Notes: generated by a model not told the origin, from the letters alone. A stretch of DNA of 64,000 nt from Nocardioides lacusdianchii (GCF_020102855.1 NZ_JADHZD010000006.1:62001-126000); one strand, 5' to 3'. Shown: positions 33,984 through 43,288, counted from the stretch's first letter. Made by a program: numbers and translations.

Positions 33984-35450
33984 ATGACGAGCCCCGTCCG
34001 CGTCCGCTTCTGTCCCTCGCCCACCGGGTCGCCGCACGTCGGCCTCGTGCGCACCGCCCTGTTCAACTGGGCCTTCGCGCGCCACCACGGCGGGTCGATC
34101 GTCTTCCGGATGGAGGACACCGACAAGGAGCGCAGCACCCAGGAGTCGTACGACGCCATCGTCGAGCTGTGGCGCTGGCTCGGCCTCGACTGGGACGAGG
34201 GCATCGAGGTCGGCGGTCCGCACGGCCCCTACAAGCAGAGCGAGCGCGGCGACATCTACCGCGACGTGCTCGCGCAGCTGCGCGACTCGTCCTACTCCTA
34301 CGACTGCTTCTGCACGAACGACGAGGTCACCGCCCGCCGGCAGGCGTCGGGCTCGAAGATGCAGGGCTACGACGGCTTCTGCCGCGACCTGTCCGCCGAG
34401 CAGTGCGCCGCCTTCGAGGCCGAGGGTCGTGCGCCGATCGTGCGGTTCCGGATGCCCGACGGCTCGATCACCTGGACCGACGCGGTCCGCGGCGACATCA
34501 CCTTCGAGACCGAGAACGTCCCCGACTTCGCGCTCTCGCGCGCCAACGGGGACCCGCTCTACACGCTGGTCAACCCGATCGACGACGCGCTGATGGAGAT
34601 CACCCACGTCCTGCGCGGCGAGGACCTGCTCTCCAGCACCCCGCGCCAGCTGGCGCTCTTCGAGGCGCTGGTCGCCCTCGGCGTCGCCAAGGAGGTGCCC
34701 GTCTACGGCCACCTGCCCTACGTCATGGGCCAGGGCAACAAGAAGCTCTCCAAGCGCGACCCCGAGGCGCACGCGCTGGCCTACCGCGAGCAGGGGTTCC
34801 TGCCCGAAGGCCTGCTCAACTACCTCGCACTGCTCGGCTGGGCGATCTCCGGCGACCGTGACGTCTTCTCGATGGCGGAGATGGTGGAGGCGTTCGACAT
34901 CAAGGACGTCAACCCCAATCCCGCCCGCTTCGACCTCAAGAAGGCCGAGGCGATCAACACCGCCCAGATGCGGCTGCTTCCGCTCGACGACATCACCCAC
35001 CGGGTGCTGCCGTTCCTCAAGGACGCCGGCGTCGTCGGGGACCCGGTCAACGACGCCGACACGCAGCTGCTGGAGCTGGCGATGCCGCTCGTGGGCGAGC
35101 GCATCAACAAGCTCACCGAGGCCGCTCCGATGCTGGGCTTCCTCTTCGTCGACGAGGCCGACTTCGGGCGCGACCCCGACGACGTCGCCAAGCTGCTCGA
35201 CGAGACCGGCCGCGGCGTCGTCCGGGCGGCGTACGACGCCCTCTCGGGGCTGCACGAGTGGTCGACCGCCGCCATCGAGGAGGCGCTGCGCGTGGCGCTG
35301 ATCGAGGGCATGGAGCTCAAGCCTCGGGTGGCCTTCGGGCCGGTGCGGGTGGCGGTGTCCGGCAAGCGCATCAGCCCGCCGCTGTTCGAGTCGATGGAGC
35401 TGCTCGGCCGCGAGCGCAGCCTGTCGCGGCTGCAGTCCGCGCTGGCGTGA
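33984..35450 (+). CDS. gltX: Glutamyl-tRNA synthetase
   Basis: Class I aminoacyl-tRNA synthetase that charges tRNA-Glu; in bacteria without GlnRS it also mischarges tRNA-Gln for GatCAB. The protein is 488 residues. The HIGH-type motif is FCPSPTGSPHVGLVRTALFN (HVGL), and the KMSKS-type loop is GNKKLSKRD. Cysteines near DCFCTND fall in the acceptor-binding insertion. The C-terminal anticodon-binding domain is complete. Start ATG 33984, six bases after the FAH gene. It is followed by a CPBP protease gene and then genes for tRNA-Gln and tRNA-Glu. Confidence 0.96.
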   Translation: MTSPVRVRFCPSPTGSPHVGLVRTALFNWAFARHHGGSIVFRMEDTDKERSTQESYDAIVELWRWLGLDWDEGIEVGGPHGPYKQSERGDIYRDVLAQLRDSSYSYDCFCTNDEVTARRQASGSKMQGYDGFCRDLSAEQCAAFEAEGRAPIVRFRMPDGSITWTDAVRGDITFETENVPDFALSRANGDPLYTLVNPIDDALMEITHVLRGEDLLSSTPRQLALFEALVALGVAKEVPVYGHLPYVMGQGNKKLSKRDPEAHALAYREQGFLPEGLLNYLALLGWAISGDRDVFSMAEMVEAFDIKDVNPNPARFDLKKAEAINTAQMRLLPLDDITHRVLPFLKDAGVVGDPVNDADTQLLELAMPLVGERINKLTEAAPMLGFLFVDEADFGRDPDDVAKLLDETGRGVVRAAYDALSGLHEWSTAAIEEALRVALIEGMELKPRVAFGPVRVAVSGKRISPPLFESMELLGRERSLSRLQSALA

Positions 35451-35457
35451 CGACGTC

Positions 35458-36459
35458 ATGACCACTGAGCTCGCGCCCGACTTCCGGCCGCGCTACCACG
35501 AGCTCCACCGCGTCGGGCGCGGCGGCTGGTGGCGCTCCCTGGTCGGGTCCGCGGTGCTCCTGGTGATGGTCTTCGGGATCGTGCCGGCCGTGCTCGGCCT
35601 GGTCGCGCTGGTGGCCCTGATCGCTGGTGGCACCAGCGTCGAGGACGCCGGGTCCCTGCTCGACGTCACCCAGGGGGTCACGCCGATGGGCCTGGCGGTG
35701 CTCAACCTCCTGCTCGGCTCGGCCATCGCGTCCAGCTGGCTCGTGCTGTGGCTCTTCCACCGGCTCAAGCCGCGCTGGCTCTCGTCGGTGGCGCCGCGCC
35801 TGCGCTGGCGCTTCCTGCTGGCCTGCCTGCCGCTCTCGGTGGTCGCCCTGGTGGCCAGCCTGGGTGTGGCGCTGTTCCTGCCGGTGGCGGACGGCGCCGA
35901 GCCCGTGGGGGCGGTCAACGACTTCACGACCACCACCCGCGACTTCCTGCTGGTGATCGCCCTGCTCACGCCCCTGCAGGCAGCGGGGGAGGAGTACGTC
36001 TTCCGCGGCTACCTCACCCAGGCGTTCGGCTCGCTGCTGCGGTGGCGGCGAGTGTCGCTCGTGCTGGCGGTGGTCGTCCCGTCGCTGCTCTTCGCCCTCG
36101 CACACGGCGTCGGGCAGAGCGCCCCGGTCTTCTTCGACCGGTTCGCCTTCGGCGTGGTGGCGGGCATCCTCGTCATCCGCACCGGTGGCCTCGAGGCGGC
36201 CATCGCGATGCACGTGCTCAACAACTTCCTCGCCTACGGCATGGCGCTGGCGTTCGGCGACATGACCGAGGCGCTCAACGCGACGGGGCCGGCGAGCCCC
36301 TGGATGATCGTGTCCACGCTGGTCCAGTCGCTGGTCTACCTCGGGCTCGCCTCGTGGGTCGCGAAGGCGATGGGCCTGGTCGACGTCGGGCCGCCGGTCG
36401 GGGGAGTGCCCGCCCGTGCGGAGGACCCCGTTTTGGAGGGCTCGCCCCCGCGCGTGTAA
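35458..36459 (+). CDS. CPBP family intramembrane glutamic endopeptidase
   Basis: A 333-residue membrane protein with about seven to eight hydrophobic segments and the CPBP (Abi/Rce1-like) catalytic motifs in order: GEEYVFRGYLTQAF (EExxxR), FALAHGVGQ (FxxxH), and AMHVLNNFLAYG (HxxxN). These residues form the Rce1-type glutamate protease site. Its substrate is unknown. It begins seven bases after gltX, probably in the same transcript. A possible tRNA promoter overlaps its last codons. Confidence 0.9.
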   Translation: MTTELAPDFRPRYHELHRVGRGGWWRSLVGSAVLLVMVFGIVPAVLGLVALVALIAGGTSVEDAGSLLDVTQGVTPMGLAVLNLLLGSAIASSWLVLWLFHRLKPRWLSSVAPRLRWRFLLACLPLSVVALVASLGVALFLPVADGAEPVGAVNDFTTTTRDFLLVIALLTPLQAAGEEYVFRGYLTQAFGSLLRWRRVSLVLAVVVPSLLFALAHGVGQSAPVFFDRFAFGVVAGILVIRTGGLEAAIAMHVLNNFLAYGMALAFGDMTEALNATGPASPWMIVSTLVQSLVYLGLASWVAKAMGLVDVGPPVGGVPARAEDPVLEGSPPRV

Positions 36460-36462
36460 CGT
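36433..36462 (+). promoter_or_regulatory. Candidate promoter for tRNA-Gln
   Basis: TTGGAG (36433-36438) and TAACGT (36457-36462) are separated by 18 bases, a sigma-A-like arrangement. It lies about 70 bases before the tRNA-Gln and overlaps the end of the CPBP gene. Confidence 0.4.
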
Positions 36463-36531
36463 TCGGGATCGGTTCCGCAAGGAACTGCGTGGTGGTCGGG
36501 ATGATCGCAAGCGATCGACTCGATACCCCCA

Positions 36532-36603
36532 TGGGGTATGGTGTAATTGGCAACACGGCTGGTTCTGGTCCAGTTGTTCTAGGTTCGAGTCCTAGTACCC
36601 CAG
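36532..36603 (+). tRNA. tRNA-Gln (CTG anticodon)
   Basis: Folds fully: 7-bp acceptor TGGGGTA/TACCCCA, D stem GTGT/ACAC, anticodon stem GCTGG/CCAGT with loop TTCTGGT (anticodon CTG), T stem CTAGG/CCTAG with loop TTCGAGT, and discriminator G. CCA is not encoded. Length 72 bases. No GlnRS gene is visible here; charging through GltX plus GatCAB is the usual actinobacterial route. Confidence 0.95.
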
Positions 36604-36689
36604 CGAATTCGGACCGCAAGGCCCGGATTTGGAGCGGGACATCATCTTCGATAATGTTCTCTCCGCCGCTCAGTGAGCGGCATCTGCAA

Positions 36690-36765
36690 GCCCCCGTCGT
36701 CTAGCGGCCTAGGACGTCGCCCTCTCACGGCGGTAACGCCGGTTCAAATCCGGTCGGGGGTACCA
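36690..36765 (+). tRNA. tRNA-Glu (CTC anticodon)
   Basis: Acceptor GCCCCCG/CGGGGGT, D arm GTCT...AGGAC, anticodon stem TCGCC/GGCGG with loop CTCTCAC (anticodon CTC), and T stem GCCGG/CCGGT with loop TTCAAAT. CCA is encoded at 36763-36765, unlike the tRNA-Gln gene. Length 76 bases with CCA. It is followed at once by a strong terminator hairpin. Confidence 0.95.
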
Positions 36766-36772
36766 ACGCAGA

Positions 36773-36806
36773 ACGAAGGGCCCGGTCTTCGGACCGGGCC
36801 CTTCGT
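36773..36806 (+). terminator. Terminator of the tRNA-Gln/tRNA-Glu unit
   Basis: A perfect 15-bp stem (arms 36773-36787 and 36792-36806) with a TTCG tetraloop, eight bases after the tRNA-Glu CCA. A degenerate copy with the same CGAAGGGCCCGGTC arm is at 37321-37351. Confidence 0.85.
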
Positions 36807-36878
36807 CGTTGGTCGACCTTCCTCCGCGCTGCCGCCCTGGTCCCGCGCTTCGCCCGAAGCACCGCCTACGTTGGCCCC

Positions 36879-37292
36879 GTGACCCAAGAGACGAACCCCA
36901 CCGCGCCAGCCCGACTGCGACTGGGCATCGCCGTCGCCGTCGTCGCGTCGATCGCGCTGCTCGCCCTGGCGGTGACCGTCGCCCTCGTCGGTGGCCGCGA
37001 CCCGGAGGTCGCGGGATCGTTCGTCCTGACCTTCCTGGCGTTGCTGCTGCTCTCCGGGGCGGCGATCGGGGTGGCACGGCTGAGCCACGGCGACGACCCC
37101 GAGACGGTCGACGTGGCCGCGGGGAGGGCCACGACGAGGCGGCTGTTCGGTGCGATCGCACTCCTCGGTGGCGTGCTCACAGCGTTGCTCGCGATCCTGA
37201 CGCCCTTCCCGCACGTGCTCGCCGCGGCCATCCCGCTCGTCATGGTGGTCGTGCTGGCCCGCGGGGCGCTCGCGCGCACGGAGCCCGGCTGA
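36879..37292 (+). CDS. Small membrane protein, unknown function
   Basis: A 137-residue protein with four predicted membrane segments: LGIAVAVVASIALLALAVTV, SFVLTFLALLLLSGAAIGVA, RLFGAIALLGGVLTALLAIL and VLAAAIPLVMVVVLARGAL. The middle loop is hydrophilic (RLSHGDDPETVDVAAG). No family is recognised. Start GTG 36879: TACGTT (36867-36872) lies six bases upstream, leaderless. It is convergent with the universal stress protein gene, with a hairpin between them. Confidence 0.7.
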   Translation: MTQETNPTAPARLRLGIAVAVVASIALLALAVTVALVGGRDPEVAGSFVLTFLALLLLSGAAIGVARLSHGDDPETVDVAAGRATTRRLFGAIALLGGVLTALLAILTPFPHVLAAAIPLVMVVVLARGALARTEPG

Positions 37293-37320
37293 GGTCGTCG
37301 GCACACCGAGGACGCACGAA

Positions 37321-37351
37321 CGAAGGGCCCGGTCACCAGACCGCCCCTTCG
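37321..37351. terminator. Imperfect bidirectional terminator
   Basis: CGAAGGGCCCGGTC (37321-37334) can pair imperfectly with GACCGCCCCTTCG (37339-37351). It lies in the 79-base gap between convergent genes. The left arm is identical to that of the tRNA terminator at 36774-36787, suggesting duplication or reuse. Confidence 0.5.
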
Positions 37352-37371
37352 ACGTCGCGCAGCAGGAGCGA

Positions 37372-37779
37372 TCAGTGCGGAGGCTTGACCGCCAGCACCG
37401 CGCACTCGGCACCGAGCAGGATGCGTTGCGCCACGCTGCCCATGAGCAGCTTGCCCACCGGCGAGCGACGGCGCAGGCCGATGACGATCAGGTCGGCGGA
37501 CACGTCGCCGGCGACGGCGAGCACCTGGTCGCCGACGTCGGCGCCCATCGAGCGGCGTACGTCGACCTCGACGCCGCTCGCGGCCAGCTCGGTCGCCAGT
37601 CGGGCGAGCTGGTCCTCGTCGGCGTAGCGGTCGTCGACGAGCGCGTCTCCGCGGGTGGCGTTGACGACCACGACCCTGCCCTGGCGCAGCCTCGCCTCCT
37701 CGACGGCCCGCGCCAGCGCGGCCTCCCCGAACTCGTCGGGGGACCAGCCCACCACGATCACGGTCGCACGGTCGTTCAT
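37372..37779 (-). CDS. Universal stress protein (UspA fold) in the tct operon
   Basis: A 135-residue single-domain Usp. The start is [20 protein letters not shown], and the C-terminal nucleotide-binding signature is [20 protein letters not shown] with [15 protein letters not shown] at the end. The G-x2-G-x9-G pattern is only partly kept, so ATP binding is plausible but not assured. Its ATG (37779-37777) overlaps the TGA of tctA by four bases (ATGA), so it is translated with the tricarboxylate transporter genes. A role in controlling or responding to transporter activity is inference. Start ATG 37779. Confidence 0.88.
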   Translation of the reverse strand: MNDRATVIVVGWSPDEFGEAALARAVEEARLRQGRVVVVNATRGDALVDDRYADEDQLARLATELAASGVEVDVRRSMGADVGDQVLAVAGDVSADLIVIGLRRRSPVGKLLMGSVAQRILLGAECAVLAVKPPH

Positions 37780-39320
37780 CGCACCTTCTCCTCTTCGTCG
37801 ACGGACAGGTCCAGGTCCTGCGCCACGGCGGCGGGTGCCGGCCGGACGGAGCGGACCACGATCGGCGCGATCACGAGGAGCGCCACGATCACGTAGATCA
37901 CCACGGCCAGCGGCTCGCTCCACAGTGCCGAGACGTCACCGCCGGAGATCGCCATCGCCTCGCGCAGCCGGAACTCCATGAGTGGGCCGAGGATGACACC
38001 GAGGATCAGGGGCAGCACCGGGAGGCCGAAGCGCCGCATCAGCAGCCCGAGCAGGCCCAGCACGAGCAGCAGGAACAGGTCGAACGCCTCGAGGTTGCTG
38101 GCGTAGGCGCCGAGCGTGGCGAAGAACAGGATGCCTGCGTAGAGCTGGGGCCGCGGGATGCGCAGCAGCTTGGCCCACACGGGGGCGAGCGGCAGGTTGA
38201 GCACCAGCAGCAGCAGGTTGCCCACCAGGAGGCTGGCCAGCAGGGCCCACACGAGCTCGGGCTGGTCGGTCATCAGGCTCGGGCCGGGCTCGATCCCGTA
38301 GCCCTGGAAGGCGGCCAGCATGACGGCGGAGGTCGCCGTCACCGGCAGGCCGAGGGCGAGCAGCGGCACGAACGTGCCGGCGGCCGAGGCGTTGTTGGCC
38401 GCCTCGGGTCCCGCGACGCCCTCGATCGCCCCTCGGCCGAACTCGTCCTGGCCGCGACGGCCGGCGAGCCTCTTCTCGGTGATGTAGGACAGGAAGGTCG
38501 GGATCTCCGCTCCACCCGCGGGGATCGCGCCGAAGGGGAAGCCGAACGCAGTCCCGCGGAGCCAGGGCCCCCACGAGCGCTTGAGGTCGGTGCCGCTGAG
38601 CCACGGCTGTCCGACCGGGATGATCCGCACCGGGCTGCGGCGCAGGTGGGCAGCGACCCAGAAGGCCTCGCCGAGTGCGAAGATCGCCACGGCCACGACG
38701 ACGACGTCGATGCGTCCCGCGAGCAGCGGCTGGTCGAAGCTGAGCCGCGTCTGACCGGTGTTGAGGTCGAGCCCGACGAGGCCGATGGTGAGGCCGAGGA
38801 ACAGGGCGATGAAGCCGCGCAGCGGCGAGCCACCGAGCACGCTGGTCACCGAGACCATCGCCAGCACCATGAGGGCGAAGTAGGACGGGGCGCCGATCTC
38901 GACCGCCACCGACGCGAGCGCCGGAGCGAAGAAGGCGACCAGCATGGTGCCGATCGTGCCGGCGATGAAGGATCCGATGGCGGCGGTGGCCAGGGCTTGC
39001 GAGGCACGCCCCGCCTTGGCCATGAGGTTGCCCTCGAGTGCCGTCATCACGGAGGCCGACTCACCCGGGGTGTTGAGCAGGATCGCGGTGGTCGAGCCGC
39101 CGTACATGCCGCCGTAGTAGATGCCGGCGAACATGATGAACGCCGGGATCGGGTCCAGGCCGTAGGTGACGGGCAGCAGCAGCGCGACCGCCATGGCCGG
39201 GCCGATGCCCGGCAGGACGCCGACGAAGGTGCCGAGCAGCACGCCGATCGCGGCGAAGAGCAGGTTCTGCGGGGTGAGGATCGAGCCGAAGCCGTCCATC
39301 AACAGGTTGAGGCTGTCCAT
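37776..39320 (-). CDS. tctA: Tripartite tricarboxylate transporter large membrane subunit TctA
   Basis: A 514-residue membrane protein with about twelve hydrophobic segments. Conserved TctA features are [20 protein letters not shown] near residues 30-49, [20 protein letters not shown], and the mirrored [13 protein letters not shown] later. It forms the transport channel with TctB, fed by TctC. The substrate is probably a citrate-like di- or tricarboxylate, suggested by the CitAB-type regulators next door. Start ATG 39320 overlaps the tctB stop by one base. The 3' end overlaps the universal stress protein gene. Confidence 0.93.
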   Translation of the reverse strand: MDSLNLLMDGFGSILTPQNLLFAAIGVLLGTFVGVLPGIGPAMAVALLLPVTYGLDPIPAFIMFAGIYYGGMYGGSTTAILLNTPGESASVMTALEGNLMAKAGRASQALATAAIGSFIAGTIGTMLVAFFAPALASVAVEIGAPSYFALMVLAMVSVTSVLGGSPLRGFIALFLGLTIGLVGLDLNTGQTRLSFDQPLLAGRIDVVVVAVAIFALGEAFWVAAHLRRSPVRIIPVGQPWLSGTDLKRSWGPWLRGTAFGFPFGAIPAGGAEIPTFLSYITEKRLAGRRGQDEFGRGAIEGVAGPEAANNASAAGTFVPLLALGLPVTATSAVMLAAFQGYGIEPGPSLMTDQPELVWALLASLLVGNLLLLVLNLPLAPVWAKLLRIPRPQLYAGILFFATLGAYASNLEAFDLFLLLVLGLLGLLMRRFGLPVLPLILGVILGPLMEFRLREAMAISGGDVSALWSEPLAVVIYVIVALLVIAPIVVRSVRPAPAAVAQDLDLSVDEEEKVR

Positions 39321-39853
39321 CAGAGCACCCCGTCCAGGATCCCGGCGGGTAGGATGACACCCAGCACCTCGTGGAAGAAGTACCAGCTGCTCACCGACAG
39401 GACGAGCCCGACGATGACGTCACGCACCAGCGTGCGGCTGCCGAGGGACCAGGCGGAGCCGACGAAGAGCACGGCCCCGCTGAGGGCCCAGCCCACGAAC
39501 GAGATGGTCAGCACCGTGAAGAGCAGGACGCCGACCAGCTTGAGGACGGTGACCCAGTCAGCGGGCTGGCGCAGGTCGATGTCCTCGCCGCCCTCGGCCT
39601 GGGGGACGTCGCCGCGGAAGGTGGCGACGACGAGCAGCAGCCCGAGCAGCACCGTGACCGCGCCGATGACGTAGGGGAACAGGCGCGGGCCGACCGGGTC
39701 ACCGAAGCCGATCCGGAGGGTCGTGGCCTCGTAGAAGGTGTAGGCGCCGACCACGACGAGCATCGCGGCGAGGCCGAGCTGCGCCATGTCGCGGTCCGGG
39801 GGCGTGTGCTCCGCGGACGTGCGAGCGTCAGGGGTTTCCAGTGATGTGCTCAC
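39320..39853 (-). CDS. tctB: Tripartite tricarboxylate transporter small membrane subunit TctB
   Basis: A 177-residue small membrane subunit with four hydrophobic segments: [57 protein letters not shown] and a last one near [19 protein letters not shown]. The [11 protein letters not shown] loop between helices 1 and 2 is the family signature. Start GTG 39853 overlaps the tctC stop as GTGA; a longer upstream frame has no similarity. Sits between tctC and tctA. Confidence 0.88.
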   Translation of the reverse strand: MSTSLETPDARTSAEHTPPDRDMAQLGLAAMLVVVGAYTFYEATTLRIGFGDPVGPRLFPYVIGAVTVLLGLLLVVATFRGDVPQAEGGEDIDLRQPADWVTVLKLVGVLLFTVLTISFVGWALSGAVLFVGSAWSLGSRTLVRDVIVGLVLSVSSWYFFHEVLGVILPAGILDGVL

Positions 39854-40845
39854 AGCAGGTCCAGCTCCTCGAGGGTGGTGGCGACGCGCTCGTCCTGCTC
39901 CTGCAGGAACGTCGTGAAGTCGTCGCCGGTCTTGAACTCGTCGATCCAGCCGTTGTCCTCGAGGGCCTGTTGCCACTCGGGGGTCTCGTGCATCTCCTCG
40001 AGCATCGCGATCAGCTCTTCTCGACGCTCGTCGCTGATGCCGGGGGGCGCGAAGACGCCACGCCAGTTGGTGAAGACCAGGTCGATGCCCGACTCGGTGA
40101 GGGTCGGGGCGTCGCTGATGCCCGCGCCCTTCAGCCGCTCCTCGCCGGACACGGCGAGCAGCCGCAGCTCCCCGGAGGACAGCTGTCCGGTGAACTCGCC
40201 GACGCCGGAGAAGCCGACATCGATCTTGCTGCCGAGCAGCGCGCTGGTGAGCGGGCCGCCGCCGTCGTACACGACGTAGCGCACGTCGCGGGCGTCGATG
40301 CCGACCGCCGTGGCGAGCTGCATCGGGAAGAGGTGGTCGGGACCACCGGGCGAGGATCCGCCGCCGACGACGATGGACGACGGGTCGTCCTGCCAGGCCT
40401 TCACCAGGTCCTCGATGGACTGGTAGGGCGAGTCGGCCGGGACCAGCACGCCCTCCTGGTCCTCGATGAGCTGCGCGAGCGGCGTGGCGTCGTCGAGCTT
40501 GTAGGGGGCGCCGAAGGAGTAGAGCGAGCCGACGACGCCGAGCCCGGCGGTCATCATGGTGCGCTCGTCGCCCTCGGCGTTCATCAGCCGGGTCATCGCG
40601 ACGGAACCGCCGGCGCCGATGACGTTGGTGACCTCGAAGGAGCCGCCGGTGATGTCGTCGTTCTCCATCACCGCGATCGCGGCCCGGCCGGTCTGGTCGT
40701 AGCCGCCGCCGGGGCTGTTGGGGATCAGCATCGTCATGTCGTTGCTCGCCGCACCGCGGGTGACCCCGCAGCCGGTGGCGAGCAGCAGCGCGCTGCTGAG
40801 GGCCACGACGGTGGCGACCACCCGCCTCGTCCTTCGGCGCATCAT
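39850..40845 (-). CDS. tctC: Tripartite tricarboxylate transporter binding lipoprotein TctC
   Basis: A 331-residue extracytoplasmic binding protein of the Bug/TctC family. The N-terminus is a lipoprotein signal (MMRRRTRRVVATVVALSSA, then LLLATGC, with Cys as the lipidation site). The mature part has the family stretches MLIPNSPGGGYDQTGRAAI, NVIGAGGSVAMTRLM, and SSIVVGGGSSPGGPDHL in the ligand cleft. Anchored to the membrane, it delivers substrate to TctAB. Start ATG 40845: GGAG lies five bases upstream. GTG 40851 or ATG 40842 are alternatives. First gene of tctCBA-usp, divergent from the two-component genes. Confidence 0.92.
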   Translation of the reverse strand: MMRRRTRRVVATVVALSSALLLATGCGVTRGAASNDMTMLIPNSPGGGYDQTGRAAIAVMENDDITGGSFEVTNVIGAGGSVAMTRLMNAEGDERTMMTAGLGVVGSLYSFGAPYKLDDATPLAQLIEDQEGVLVPADSPYQSIEDLVKAWQDDPSSIVVGGGSSPGGPDHLFPMQLATAVGIDARDVRYVVYDGGGPLTSALLGSKIDVGFSGVGEFTGQLSSGELRLLAVSGEERLKGAGISDAPTLTESGIDLVFTNWRGVFAPPGISDERREELIAMLEEMHETPEWQQALEDNGWIDEFKTGDDFTTFLQEQDERVATTLEELDLL

Positions 40846-40915
40846 GTGCACTCCGATCTCTCAGGTCTCTCGGGCCGGTCCCGGCAGGGGCCGACCCGTC
40901 GATGGTGGAGACTGC

Positions 40916-42583
40916 GTGTGGTGCTCGTCACGCTTGGGAAAGCAATGGAGGTTGTGGAACTTGTGGTCACGCTCGCGGCTGTGGCCGGCGACCCTCGCCG
41001 GCCAGTTCCTCGTGCTGCAGCTGACGGTGTTGCTCGTGGTCGTCGCCGTCGCGAGCGTCGTGTCGGTGCAGCAGAGCGACGCCGACTTCCGTGACACCCG
41101 CGGGGCGGCGCTGCGGGAGGACGCCGAGAACCTCGCCAACACCAAGATCGTGCGCCTCTCCTTCCGCACGGGCACGGTCGAGACCAACCGCTCCTCGCTC
41201 ACGTCGTCGACCCAGCGCTTCCAGGCCAGCGGCGTCTACCTCACCGATCCCGATGGCGTGGTGCTGGTCAGCAGCGACTTCGACGGCCGCGGCCGCCGCA
41301 TCGACCTGTCCGGCAGCACCGTGCAGCGGTTGCGTGCGTGGACCGGCGACGTCGACGACTTCGGTACGCCGTCGATCGCCGCGCAGGTGCCGATCATCAA
41401 CCGCAAGCTCGAGCTGGTCGGCATCGCGATGGTGGCCGAGGAGTACCCGACGTGGGGCGAGCGCGCCCGCAGCATCCTGCCCGACCTGCTGACCTTCGCG
41501 GGCCTCGGGCTCGGCCTCGGGATGGCCGGCTCCTTCCTGCTCTCGCGCCTCATCCGGCGGCGTACGCGCGGCCTGGAGCCTGCCGACATCGCGGCGCTCG
41601 CCGACCAGCGCGAGGCACTCCTGCACTCCATCCGCGAGGGCGTGGTCGCCGTCGCGGACGACGGCACCATCACGGTGCTGAGCGACAGCGCGCGCGAGCT
41701 GATCGGACTCGAGGGCGACGTCGAGGGACTCCGGGTCGACGACCTGGCCCTCGACCCGGCGATCCGCGCGCTGCTCGCCGACGACGCCGAGATCCGCGAC
41801 CACGTCGTGGTGATCGGTGACCGGGTCCTGGTGGTCAACCGCAACCCCGTGGTCGAGCGTGGCCGTCGCGTCGCGTCGGTGACCACGCTCCGCGACCGCA
41901 CCGAGCTGCTCGCGCTGCAGAGCGAGCTCAGCGCGCGCCAGTCCATCACCAACACCCTGCGCGCGCAGACCCACGAGTTCCACAACCAGCTCCACACCAT
42001 CTCCGGCCTGGTGCAGCTGGGGGAGTACGACGAGGTCTTGCGGCTCGTCGGCACCCTGAGCCGCCGTCGTGCCGAGATCTCCGACGCGGTGCTCGCCCAC
42101 GTCGAGGATCCCGCCGTGGCTGCGCTGCTGATCGCCAAGACCAGCCTCGCCGCCGAGCGCGGGGTGGACCTCCGCGTCCGCAAGGACAGCGACCTGCCGC
42201 GTCTGGACCCGGAGTCCTCCACCGACGTCGGGACGGTCCTGGGGAACCTCGTCGACAACGCGGTGGACGCCTCGGTCTCGGTGGGCGGCGCGAGCGTCGA
42301 GGTCGCCCTGCTGCTCGGCGACGACGCGGTGCAGATCACGGTGGCCGACACCGGCCCCGGCGTCCCGGCGGACCAGGTCGGCGCGATCTTCGAGCGGGGC
42401 TGGAGCTCCAAGGCATCCACTGACGAGGGACGGGGTGTCGGGCTGGCGCTCGTGCAGGTCGTCTGCGAGCGTCGAGGAGGCGCGGTCACCGTCCGCGCCG
42501 GTGCCGACGGCACGGGCGCGGTCTTCGAGGCGGAACTGCCCGGGGCGCAGGCAGGGATCCGGACAGGCGTGGAGGCGACGTGA
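40916..42583 (+). CDS. CitA/DcuS-type sensor histidine kinase
   Basis: A 555-residue membrane kinase. Two hydrophobic segments (LAGQFLVLQLTVLLVVVAVA and FAGLGLGLGMAGSFLLSRL) bracket an extracytoplasmic PAS-like (PDC/sCache) domain that would bind carboxylate. A cytoplasmic PAS domain follows. The Spo0B-like phosphoacceptor motif is RAQTHEFHNQLHTISGLVQL, then HATPase boxes NLVDNAVDAS, ADTGPGVP and GRGVGLALV. This is the CitA/DpiB/DcuS class, which senses citrate or C4-dicarboxylates. Divergent tctCBA is its likely target. Start uncertain: GTG 40916 has GGTGGAG upstream; TTG 40961 (GGAGG nine bases upstream) would give MWSRSRLWPATL. Confidence 0.88.
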   Translation: MWCSSRLGKQWRLWNLWSRSRLWPATLAGQFLVLQLTVLLVVVAVASVVSVQQSDADFRDTRGAALREDAENLANTKIVRLSFRTGTVETNRSSLTSSTQRFQASGVYLTDPDGVVLVSSDFDGRGRRIDLSGSTVQRLRAWTGDVDDFGTPSIAAQVPIINRKLELVGIAMVAEEYPTWGERARSILPDLLTFAGLGLGLGMAGSFLLSRLIRRRTRGLEPADIAALADQREALLHSIREGVVAVADDGTITVLSDSARELIGLEGDVEGLRVDDLALDPAIRALLADDAEIRDHVVVIGDRVLVVNRNPVVERGRRVASVTTLRDRTELLALQSELSARQSITNTLRAQTHEFHNQLHTISGLVQLGEYDEVLRLVGTLSRRRAEISDAVLAHVEDPAVAALLIAKTSLAAERGVDLRVRKDSDLPRLDPESSTDVGTVLGNLVDNAVDASVSVGGASVEVALLLGDDAVQITVADTGPGVPADQVGAIFERGWSSKASTDEGRGVGLALVQVVCERRGGAVTVRAGADGTGAVFEAELPGAQAGIRTGVEAT

Positions 42584-43254
42584 ACGAGGTCGGCGTGCTG
42601 GTCGTCGACGACGACTTCATGGTCGCGCGCATCCACACCCAGTTCGTCGAGCGCACCTCCGGCTTCCGGGTCGTCGGGGTCGCCAGCAGCGGCCAGGCCG
42701 CGCTCGCCGACATCGCCCGGCTGCGGCCCGACCTCGTCCTGCTCGACGTGCACCTGCCCGACATGACCGGCATCGAGGTGCTGCGCCGCCTCCGCGCCGA
42801 CGGCGACGACGTCGGCGTGCTCGTGGTCACTGCGGCCCGCGAGGCCGACACCGTGCGCGCGGCGGCGTCCGGGGGAGCGGTCCACTACCTCGTCAAGCCC
42901 TTCGACTACGACGACCTGCGGGTGCGCCTGGAGTCCTTCCGGTCCGCTTACCTGGCCCTGTCGGGGTCGGCCGCACCGGGGCAGCAGGACATCGACGCCG
43001 TCTTCGGGGTGGCCGCGCCCGCACCCGCGGCGACGCTGCCGAAGGGACTGAGCCCGCAGACGGCCGACCTGGTCGCGTCGGCGCTGGAGGAGGCCGGTGA
43101 GCTCTCCGCGGCCGAGTGCGCCGACGTCGTCGGCATCTCCCGGGTCTCGGCCCGGCGCTACCTCGAGCACTTCGTGGCCCGCGGGTCGGCGTCGGTGCGC
43201 CTGCAGTACGGCGGCGCCGGGCGTCCTGAGCGCCGCTACCGCCCCGGCGCCTGA
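42580..43254 (+). CDS. CitB/DcuR-type response regulator
   Basis: A 224-residue response regulator. The receiver domain has the acidic pair in VLVVDDDFMVAR, phosphoacceptor Asp in DLVLLDVHLPDMTG, and Lys in YLVKPFDYDDLRVRLESF. The C-terminal domain (LSAAECADVVGISRVSARRY) is a winged HTH as in CitB/DpiA/DctR. Its GTG start overlaps the kinase stop as GTGA, so both are translated together. Predicted activator of the divergent tctCBA-usp operon in response to external carboxylates. A strong hairpin follows 34 bases after the stop. Confidence 0.92.
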   Translation: MNEVGVLVVDDDFMVARIHTQFVERTSGFRVVGVASSGQAALADIARLRPDLVLLDVHLPDMTGIEVLRRLRADGDDVGVLVVTAAREADTVRAAASGGAVHYLVKPFDYDDLRVRLESFRSAYLALSGSAAPGQQDIDAVFGVAAPAPAATLPKGLSPQTADLVASALEEAGELSAAECADVVGISRVSARRYLEHFVARGSASVRLQYGGAGRPERRYRPGA

Positions 43255-43288
43255 GCGCAGACGGCCGTGTCCGATTTCCGCTGGTCTC

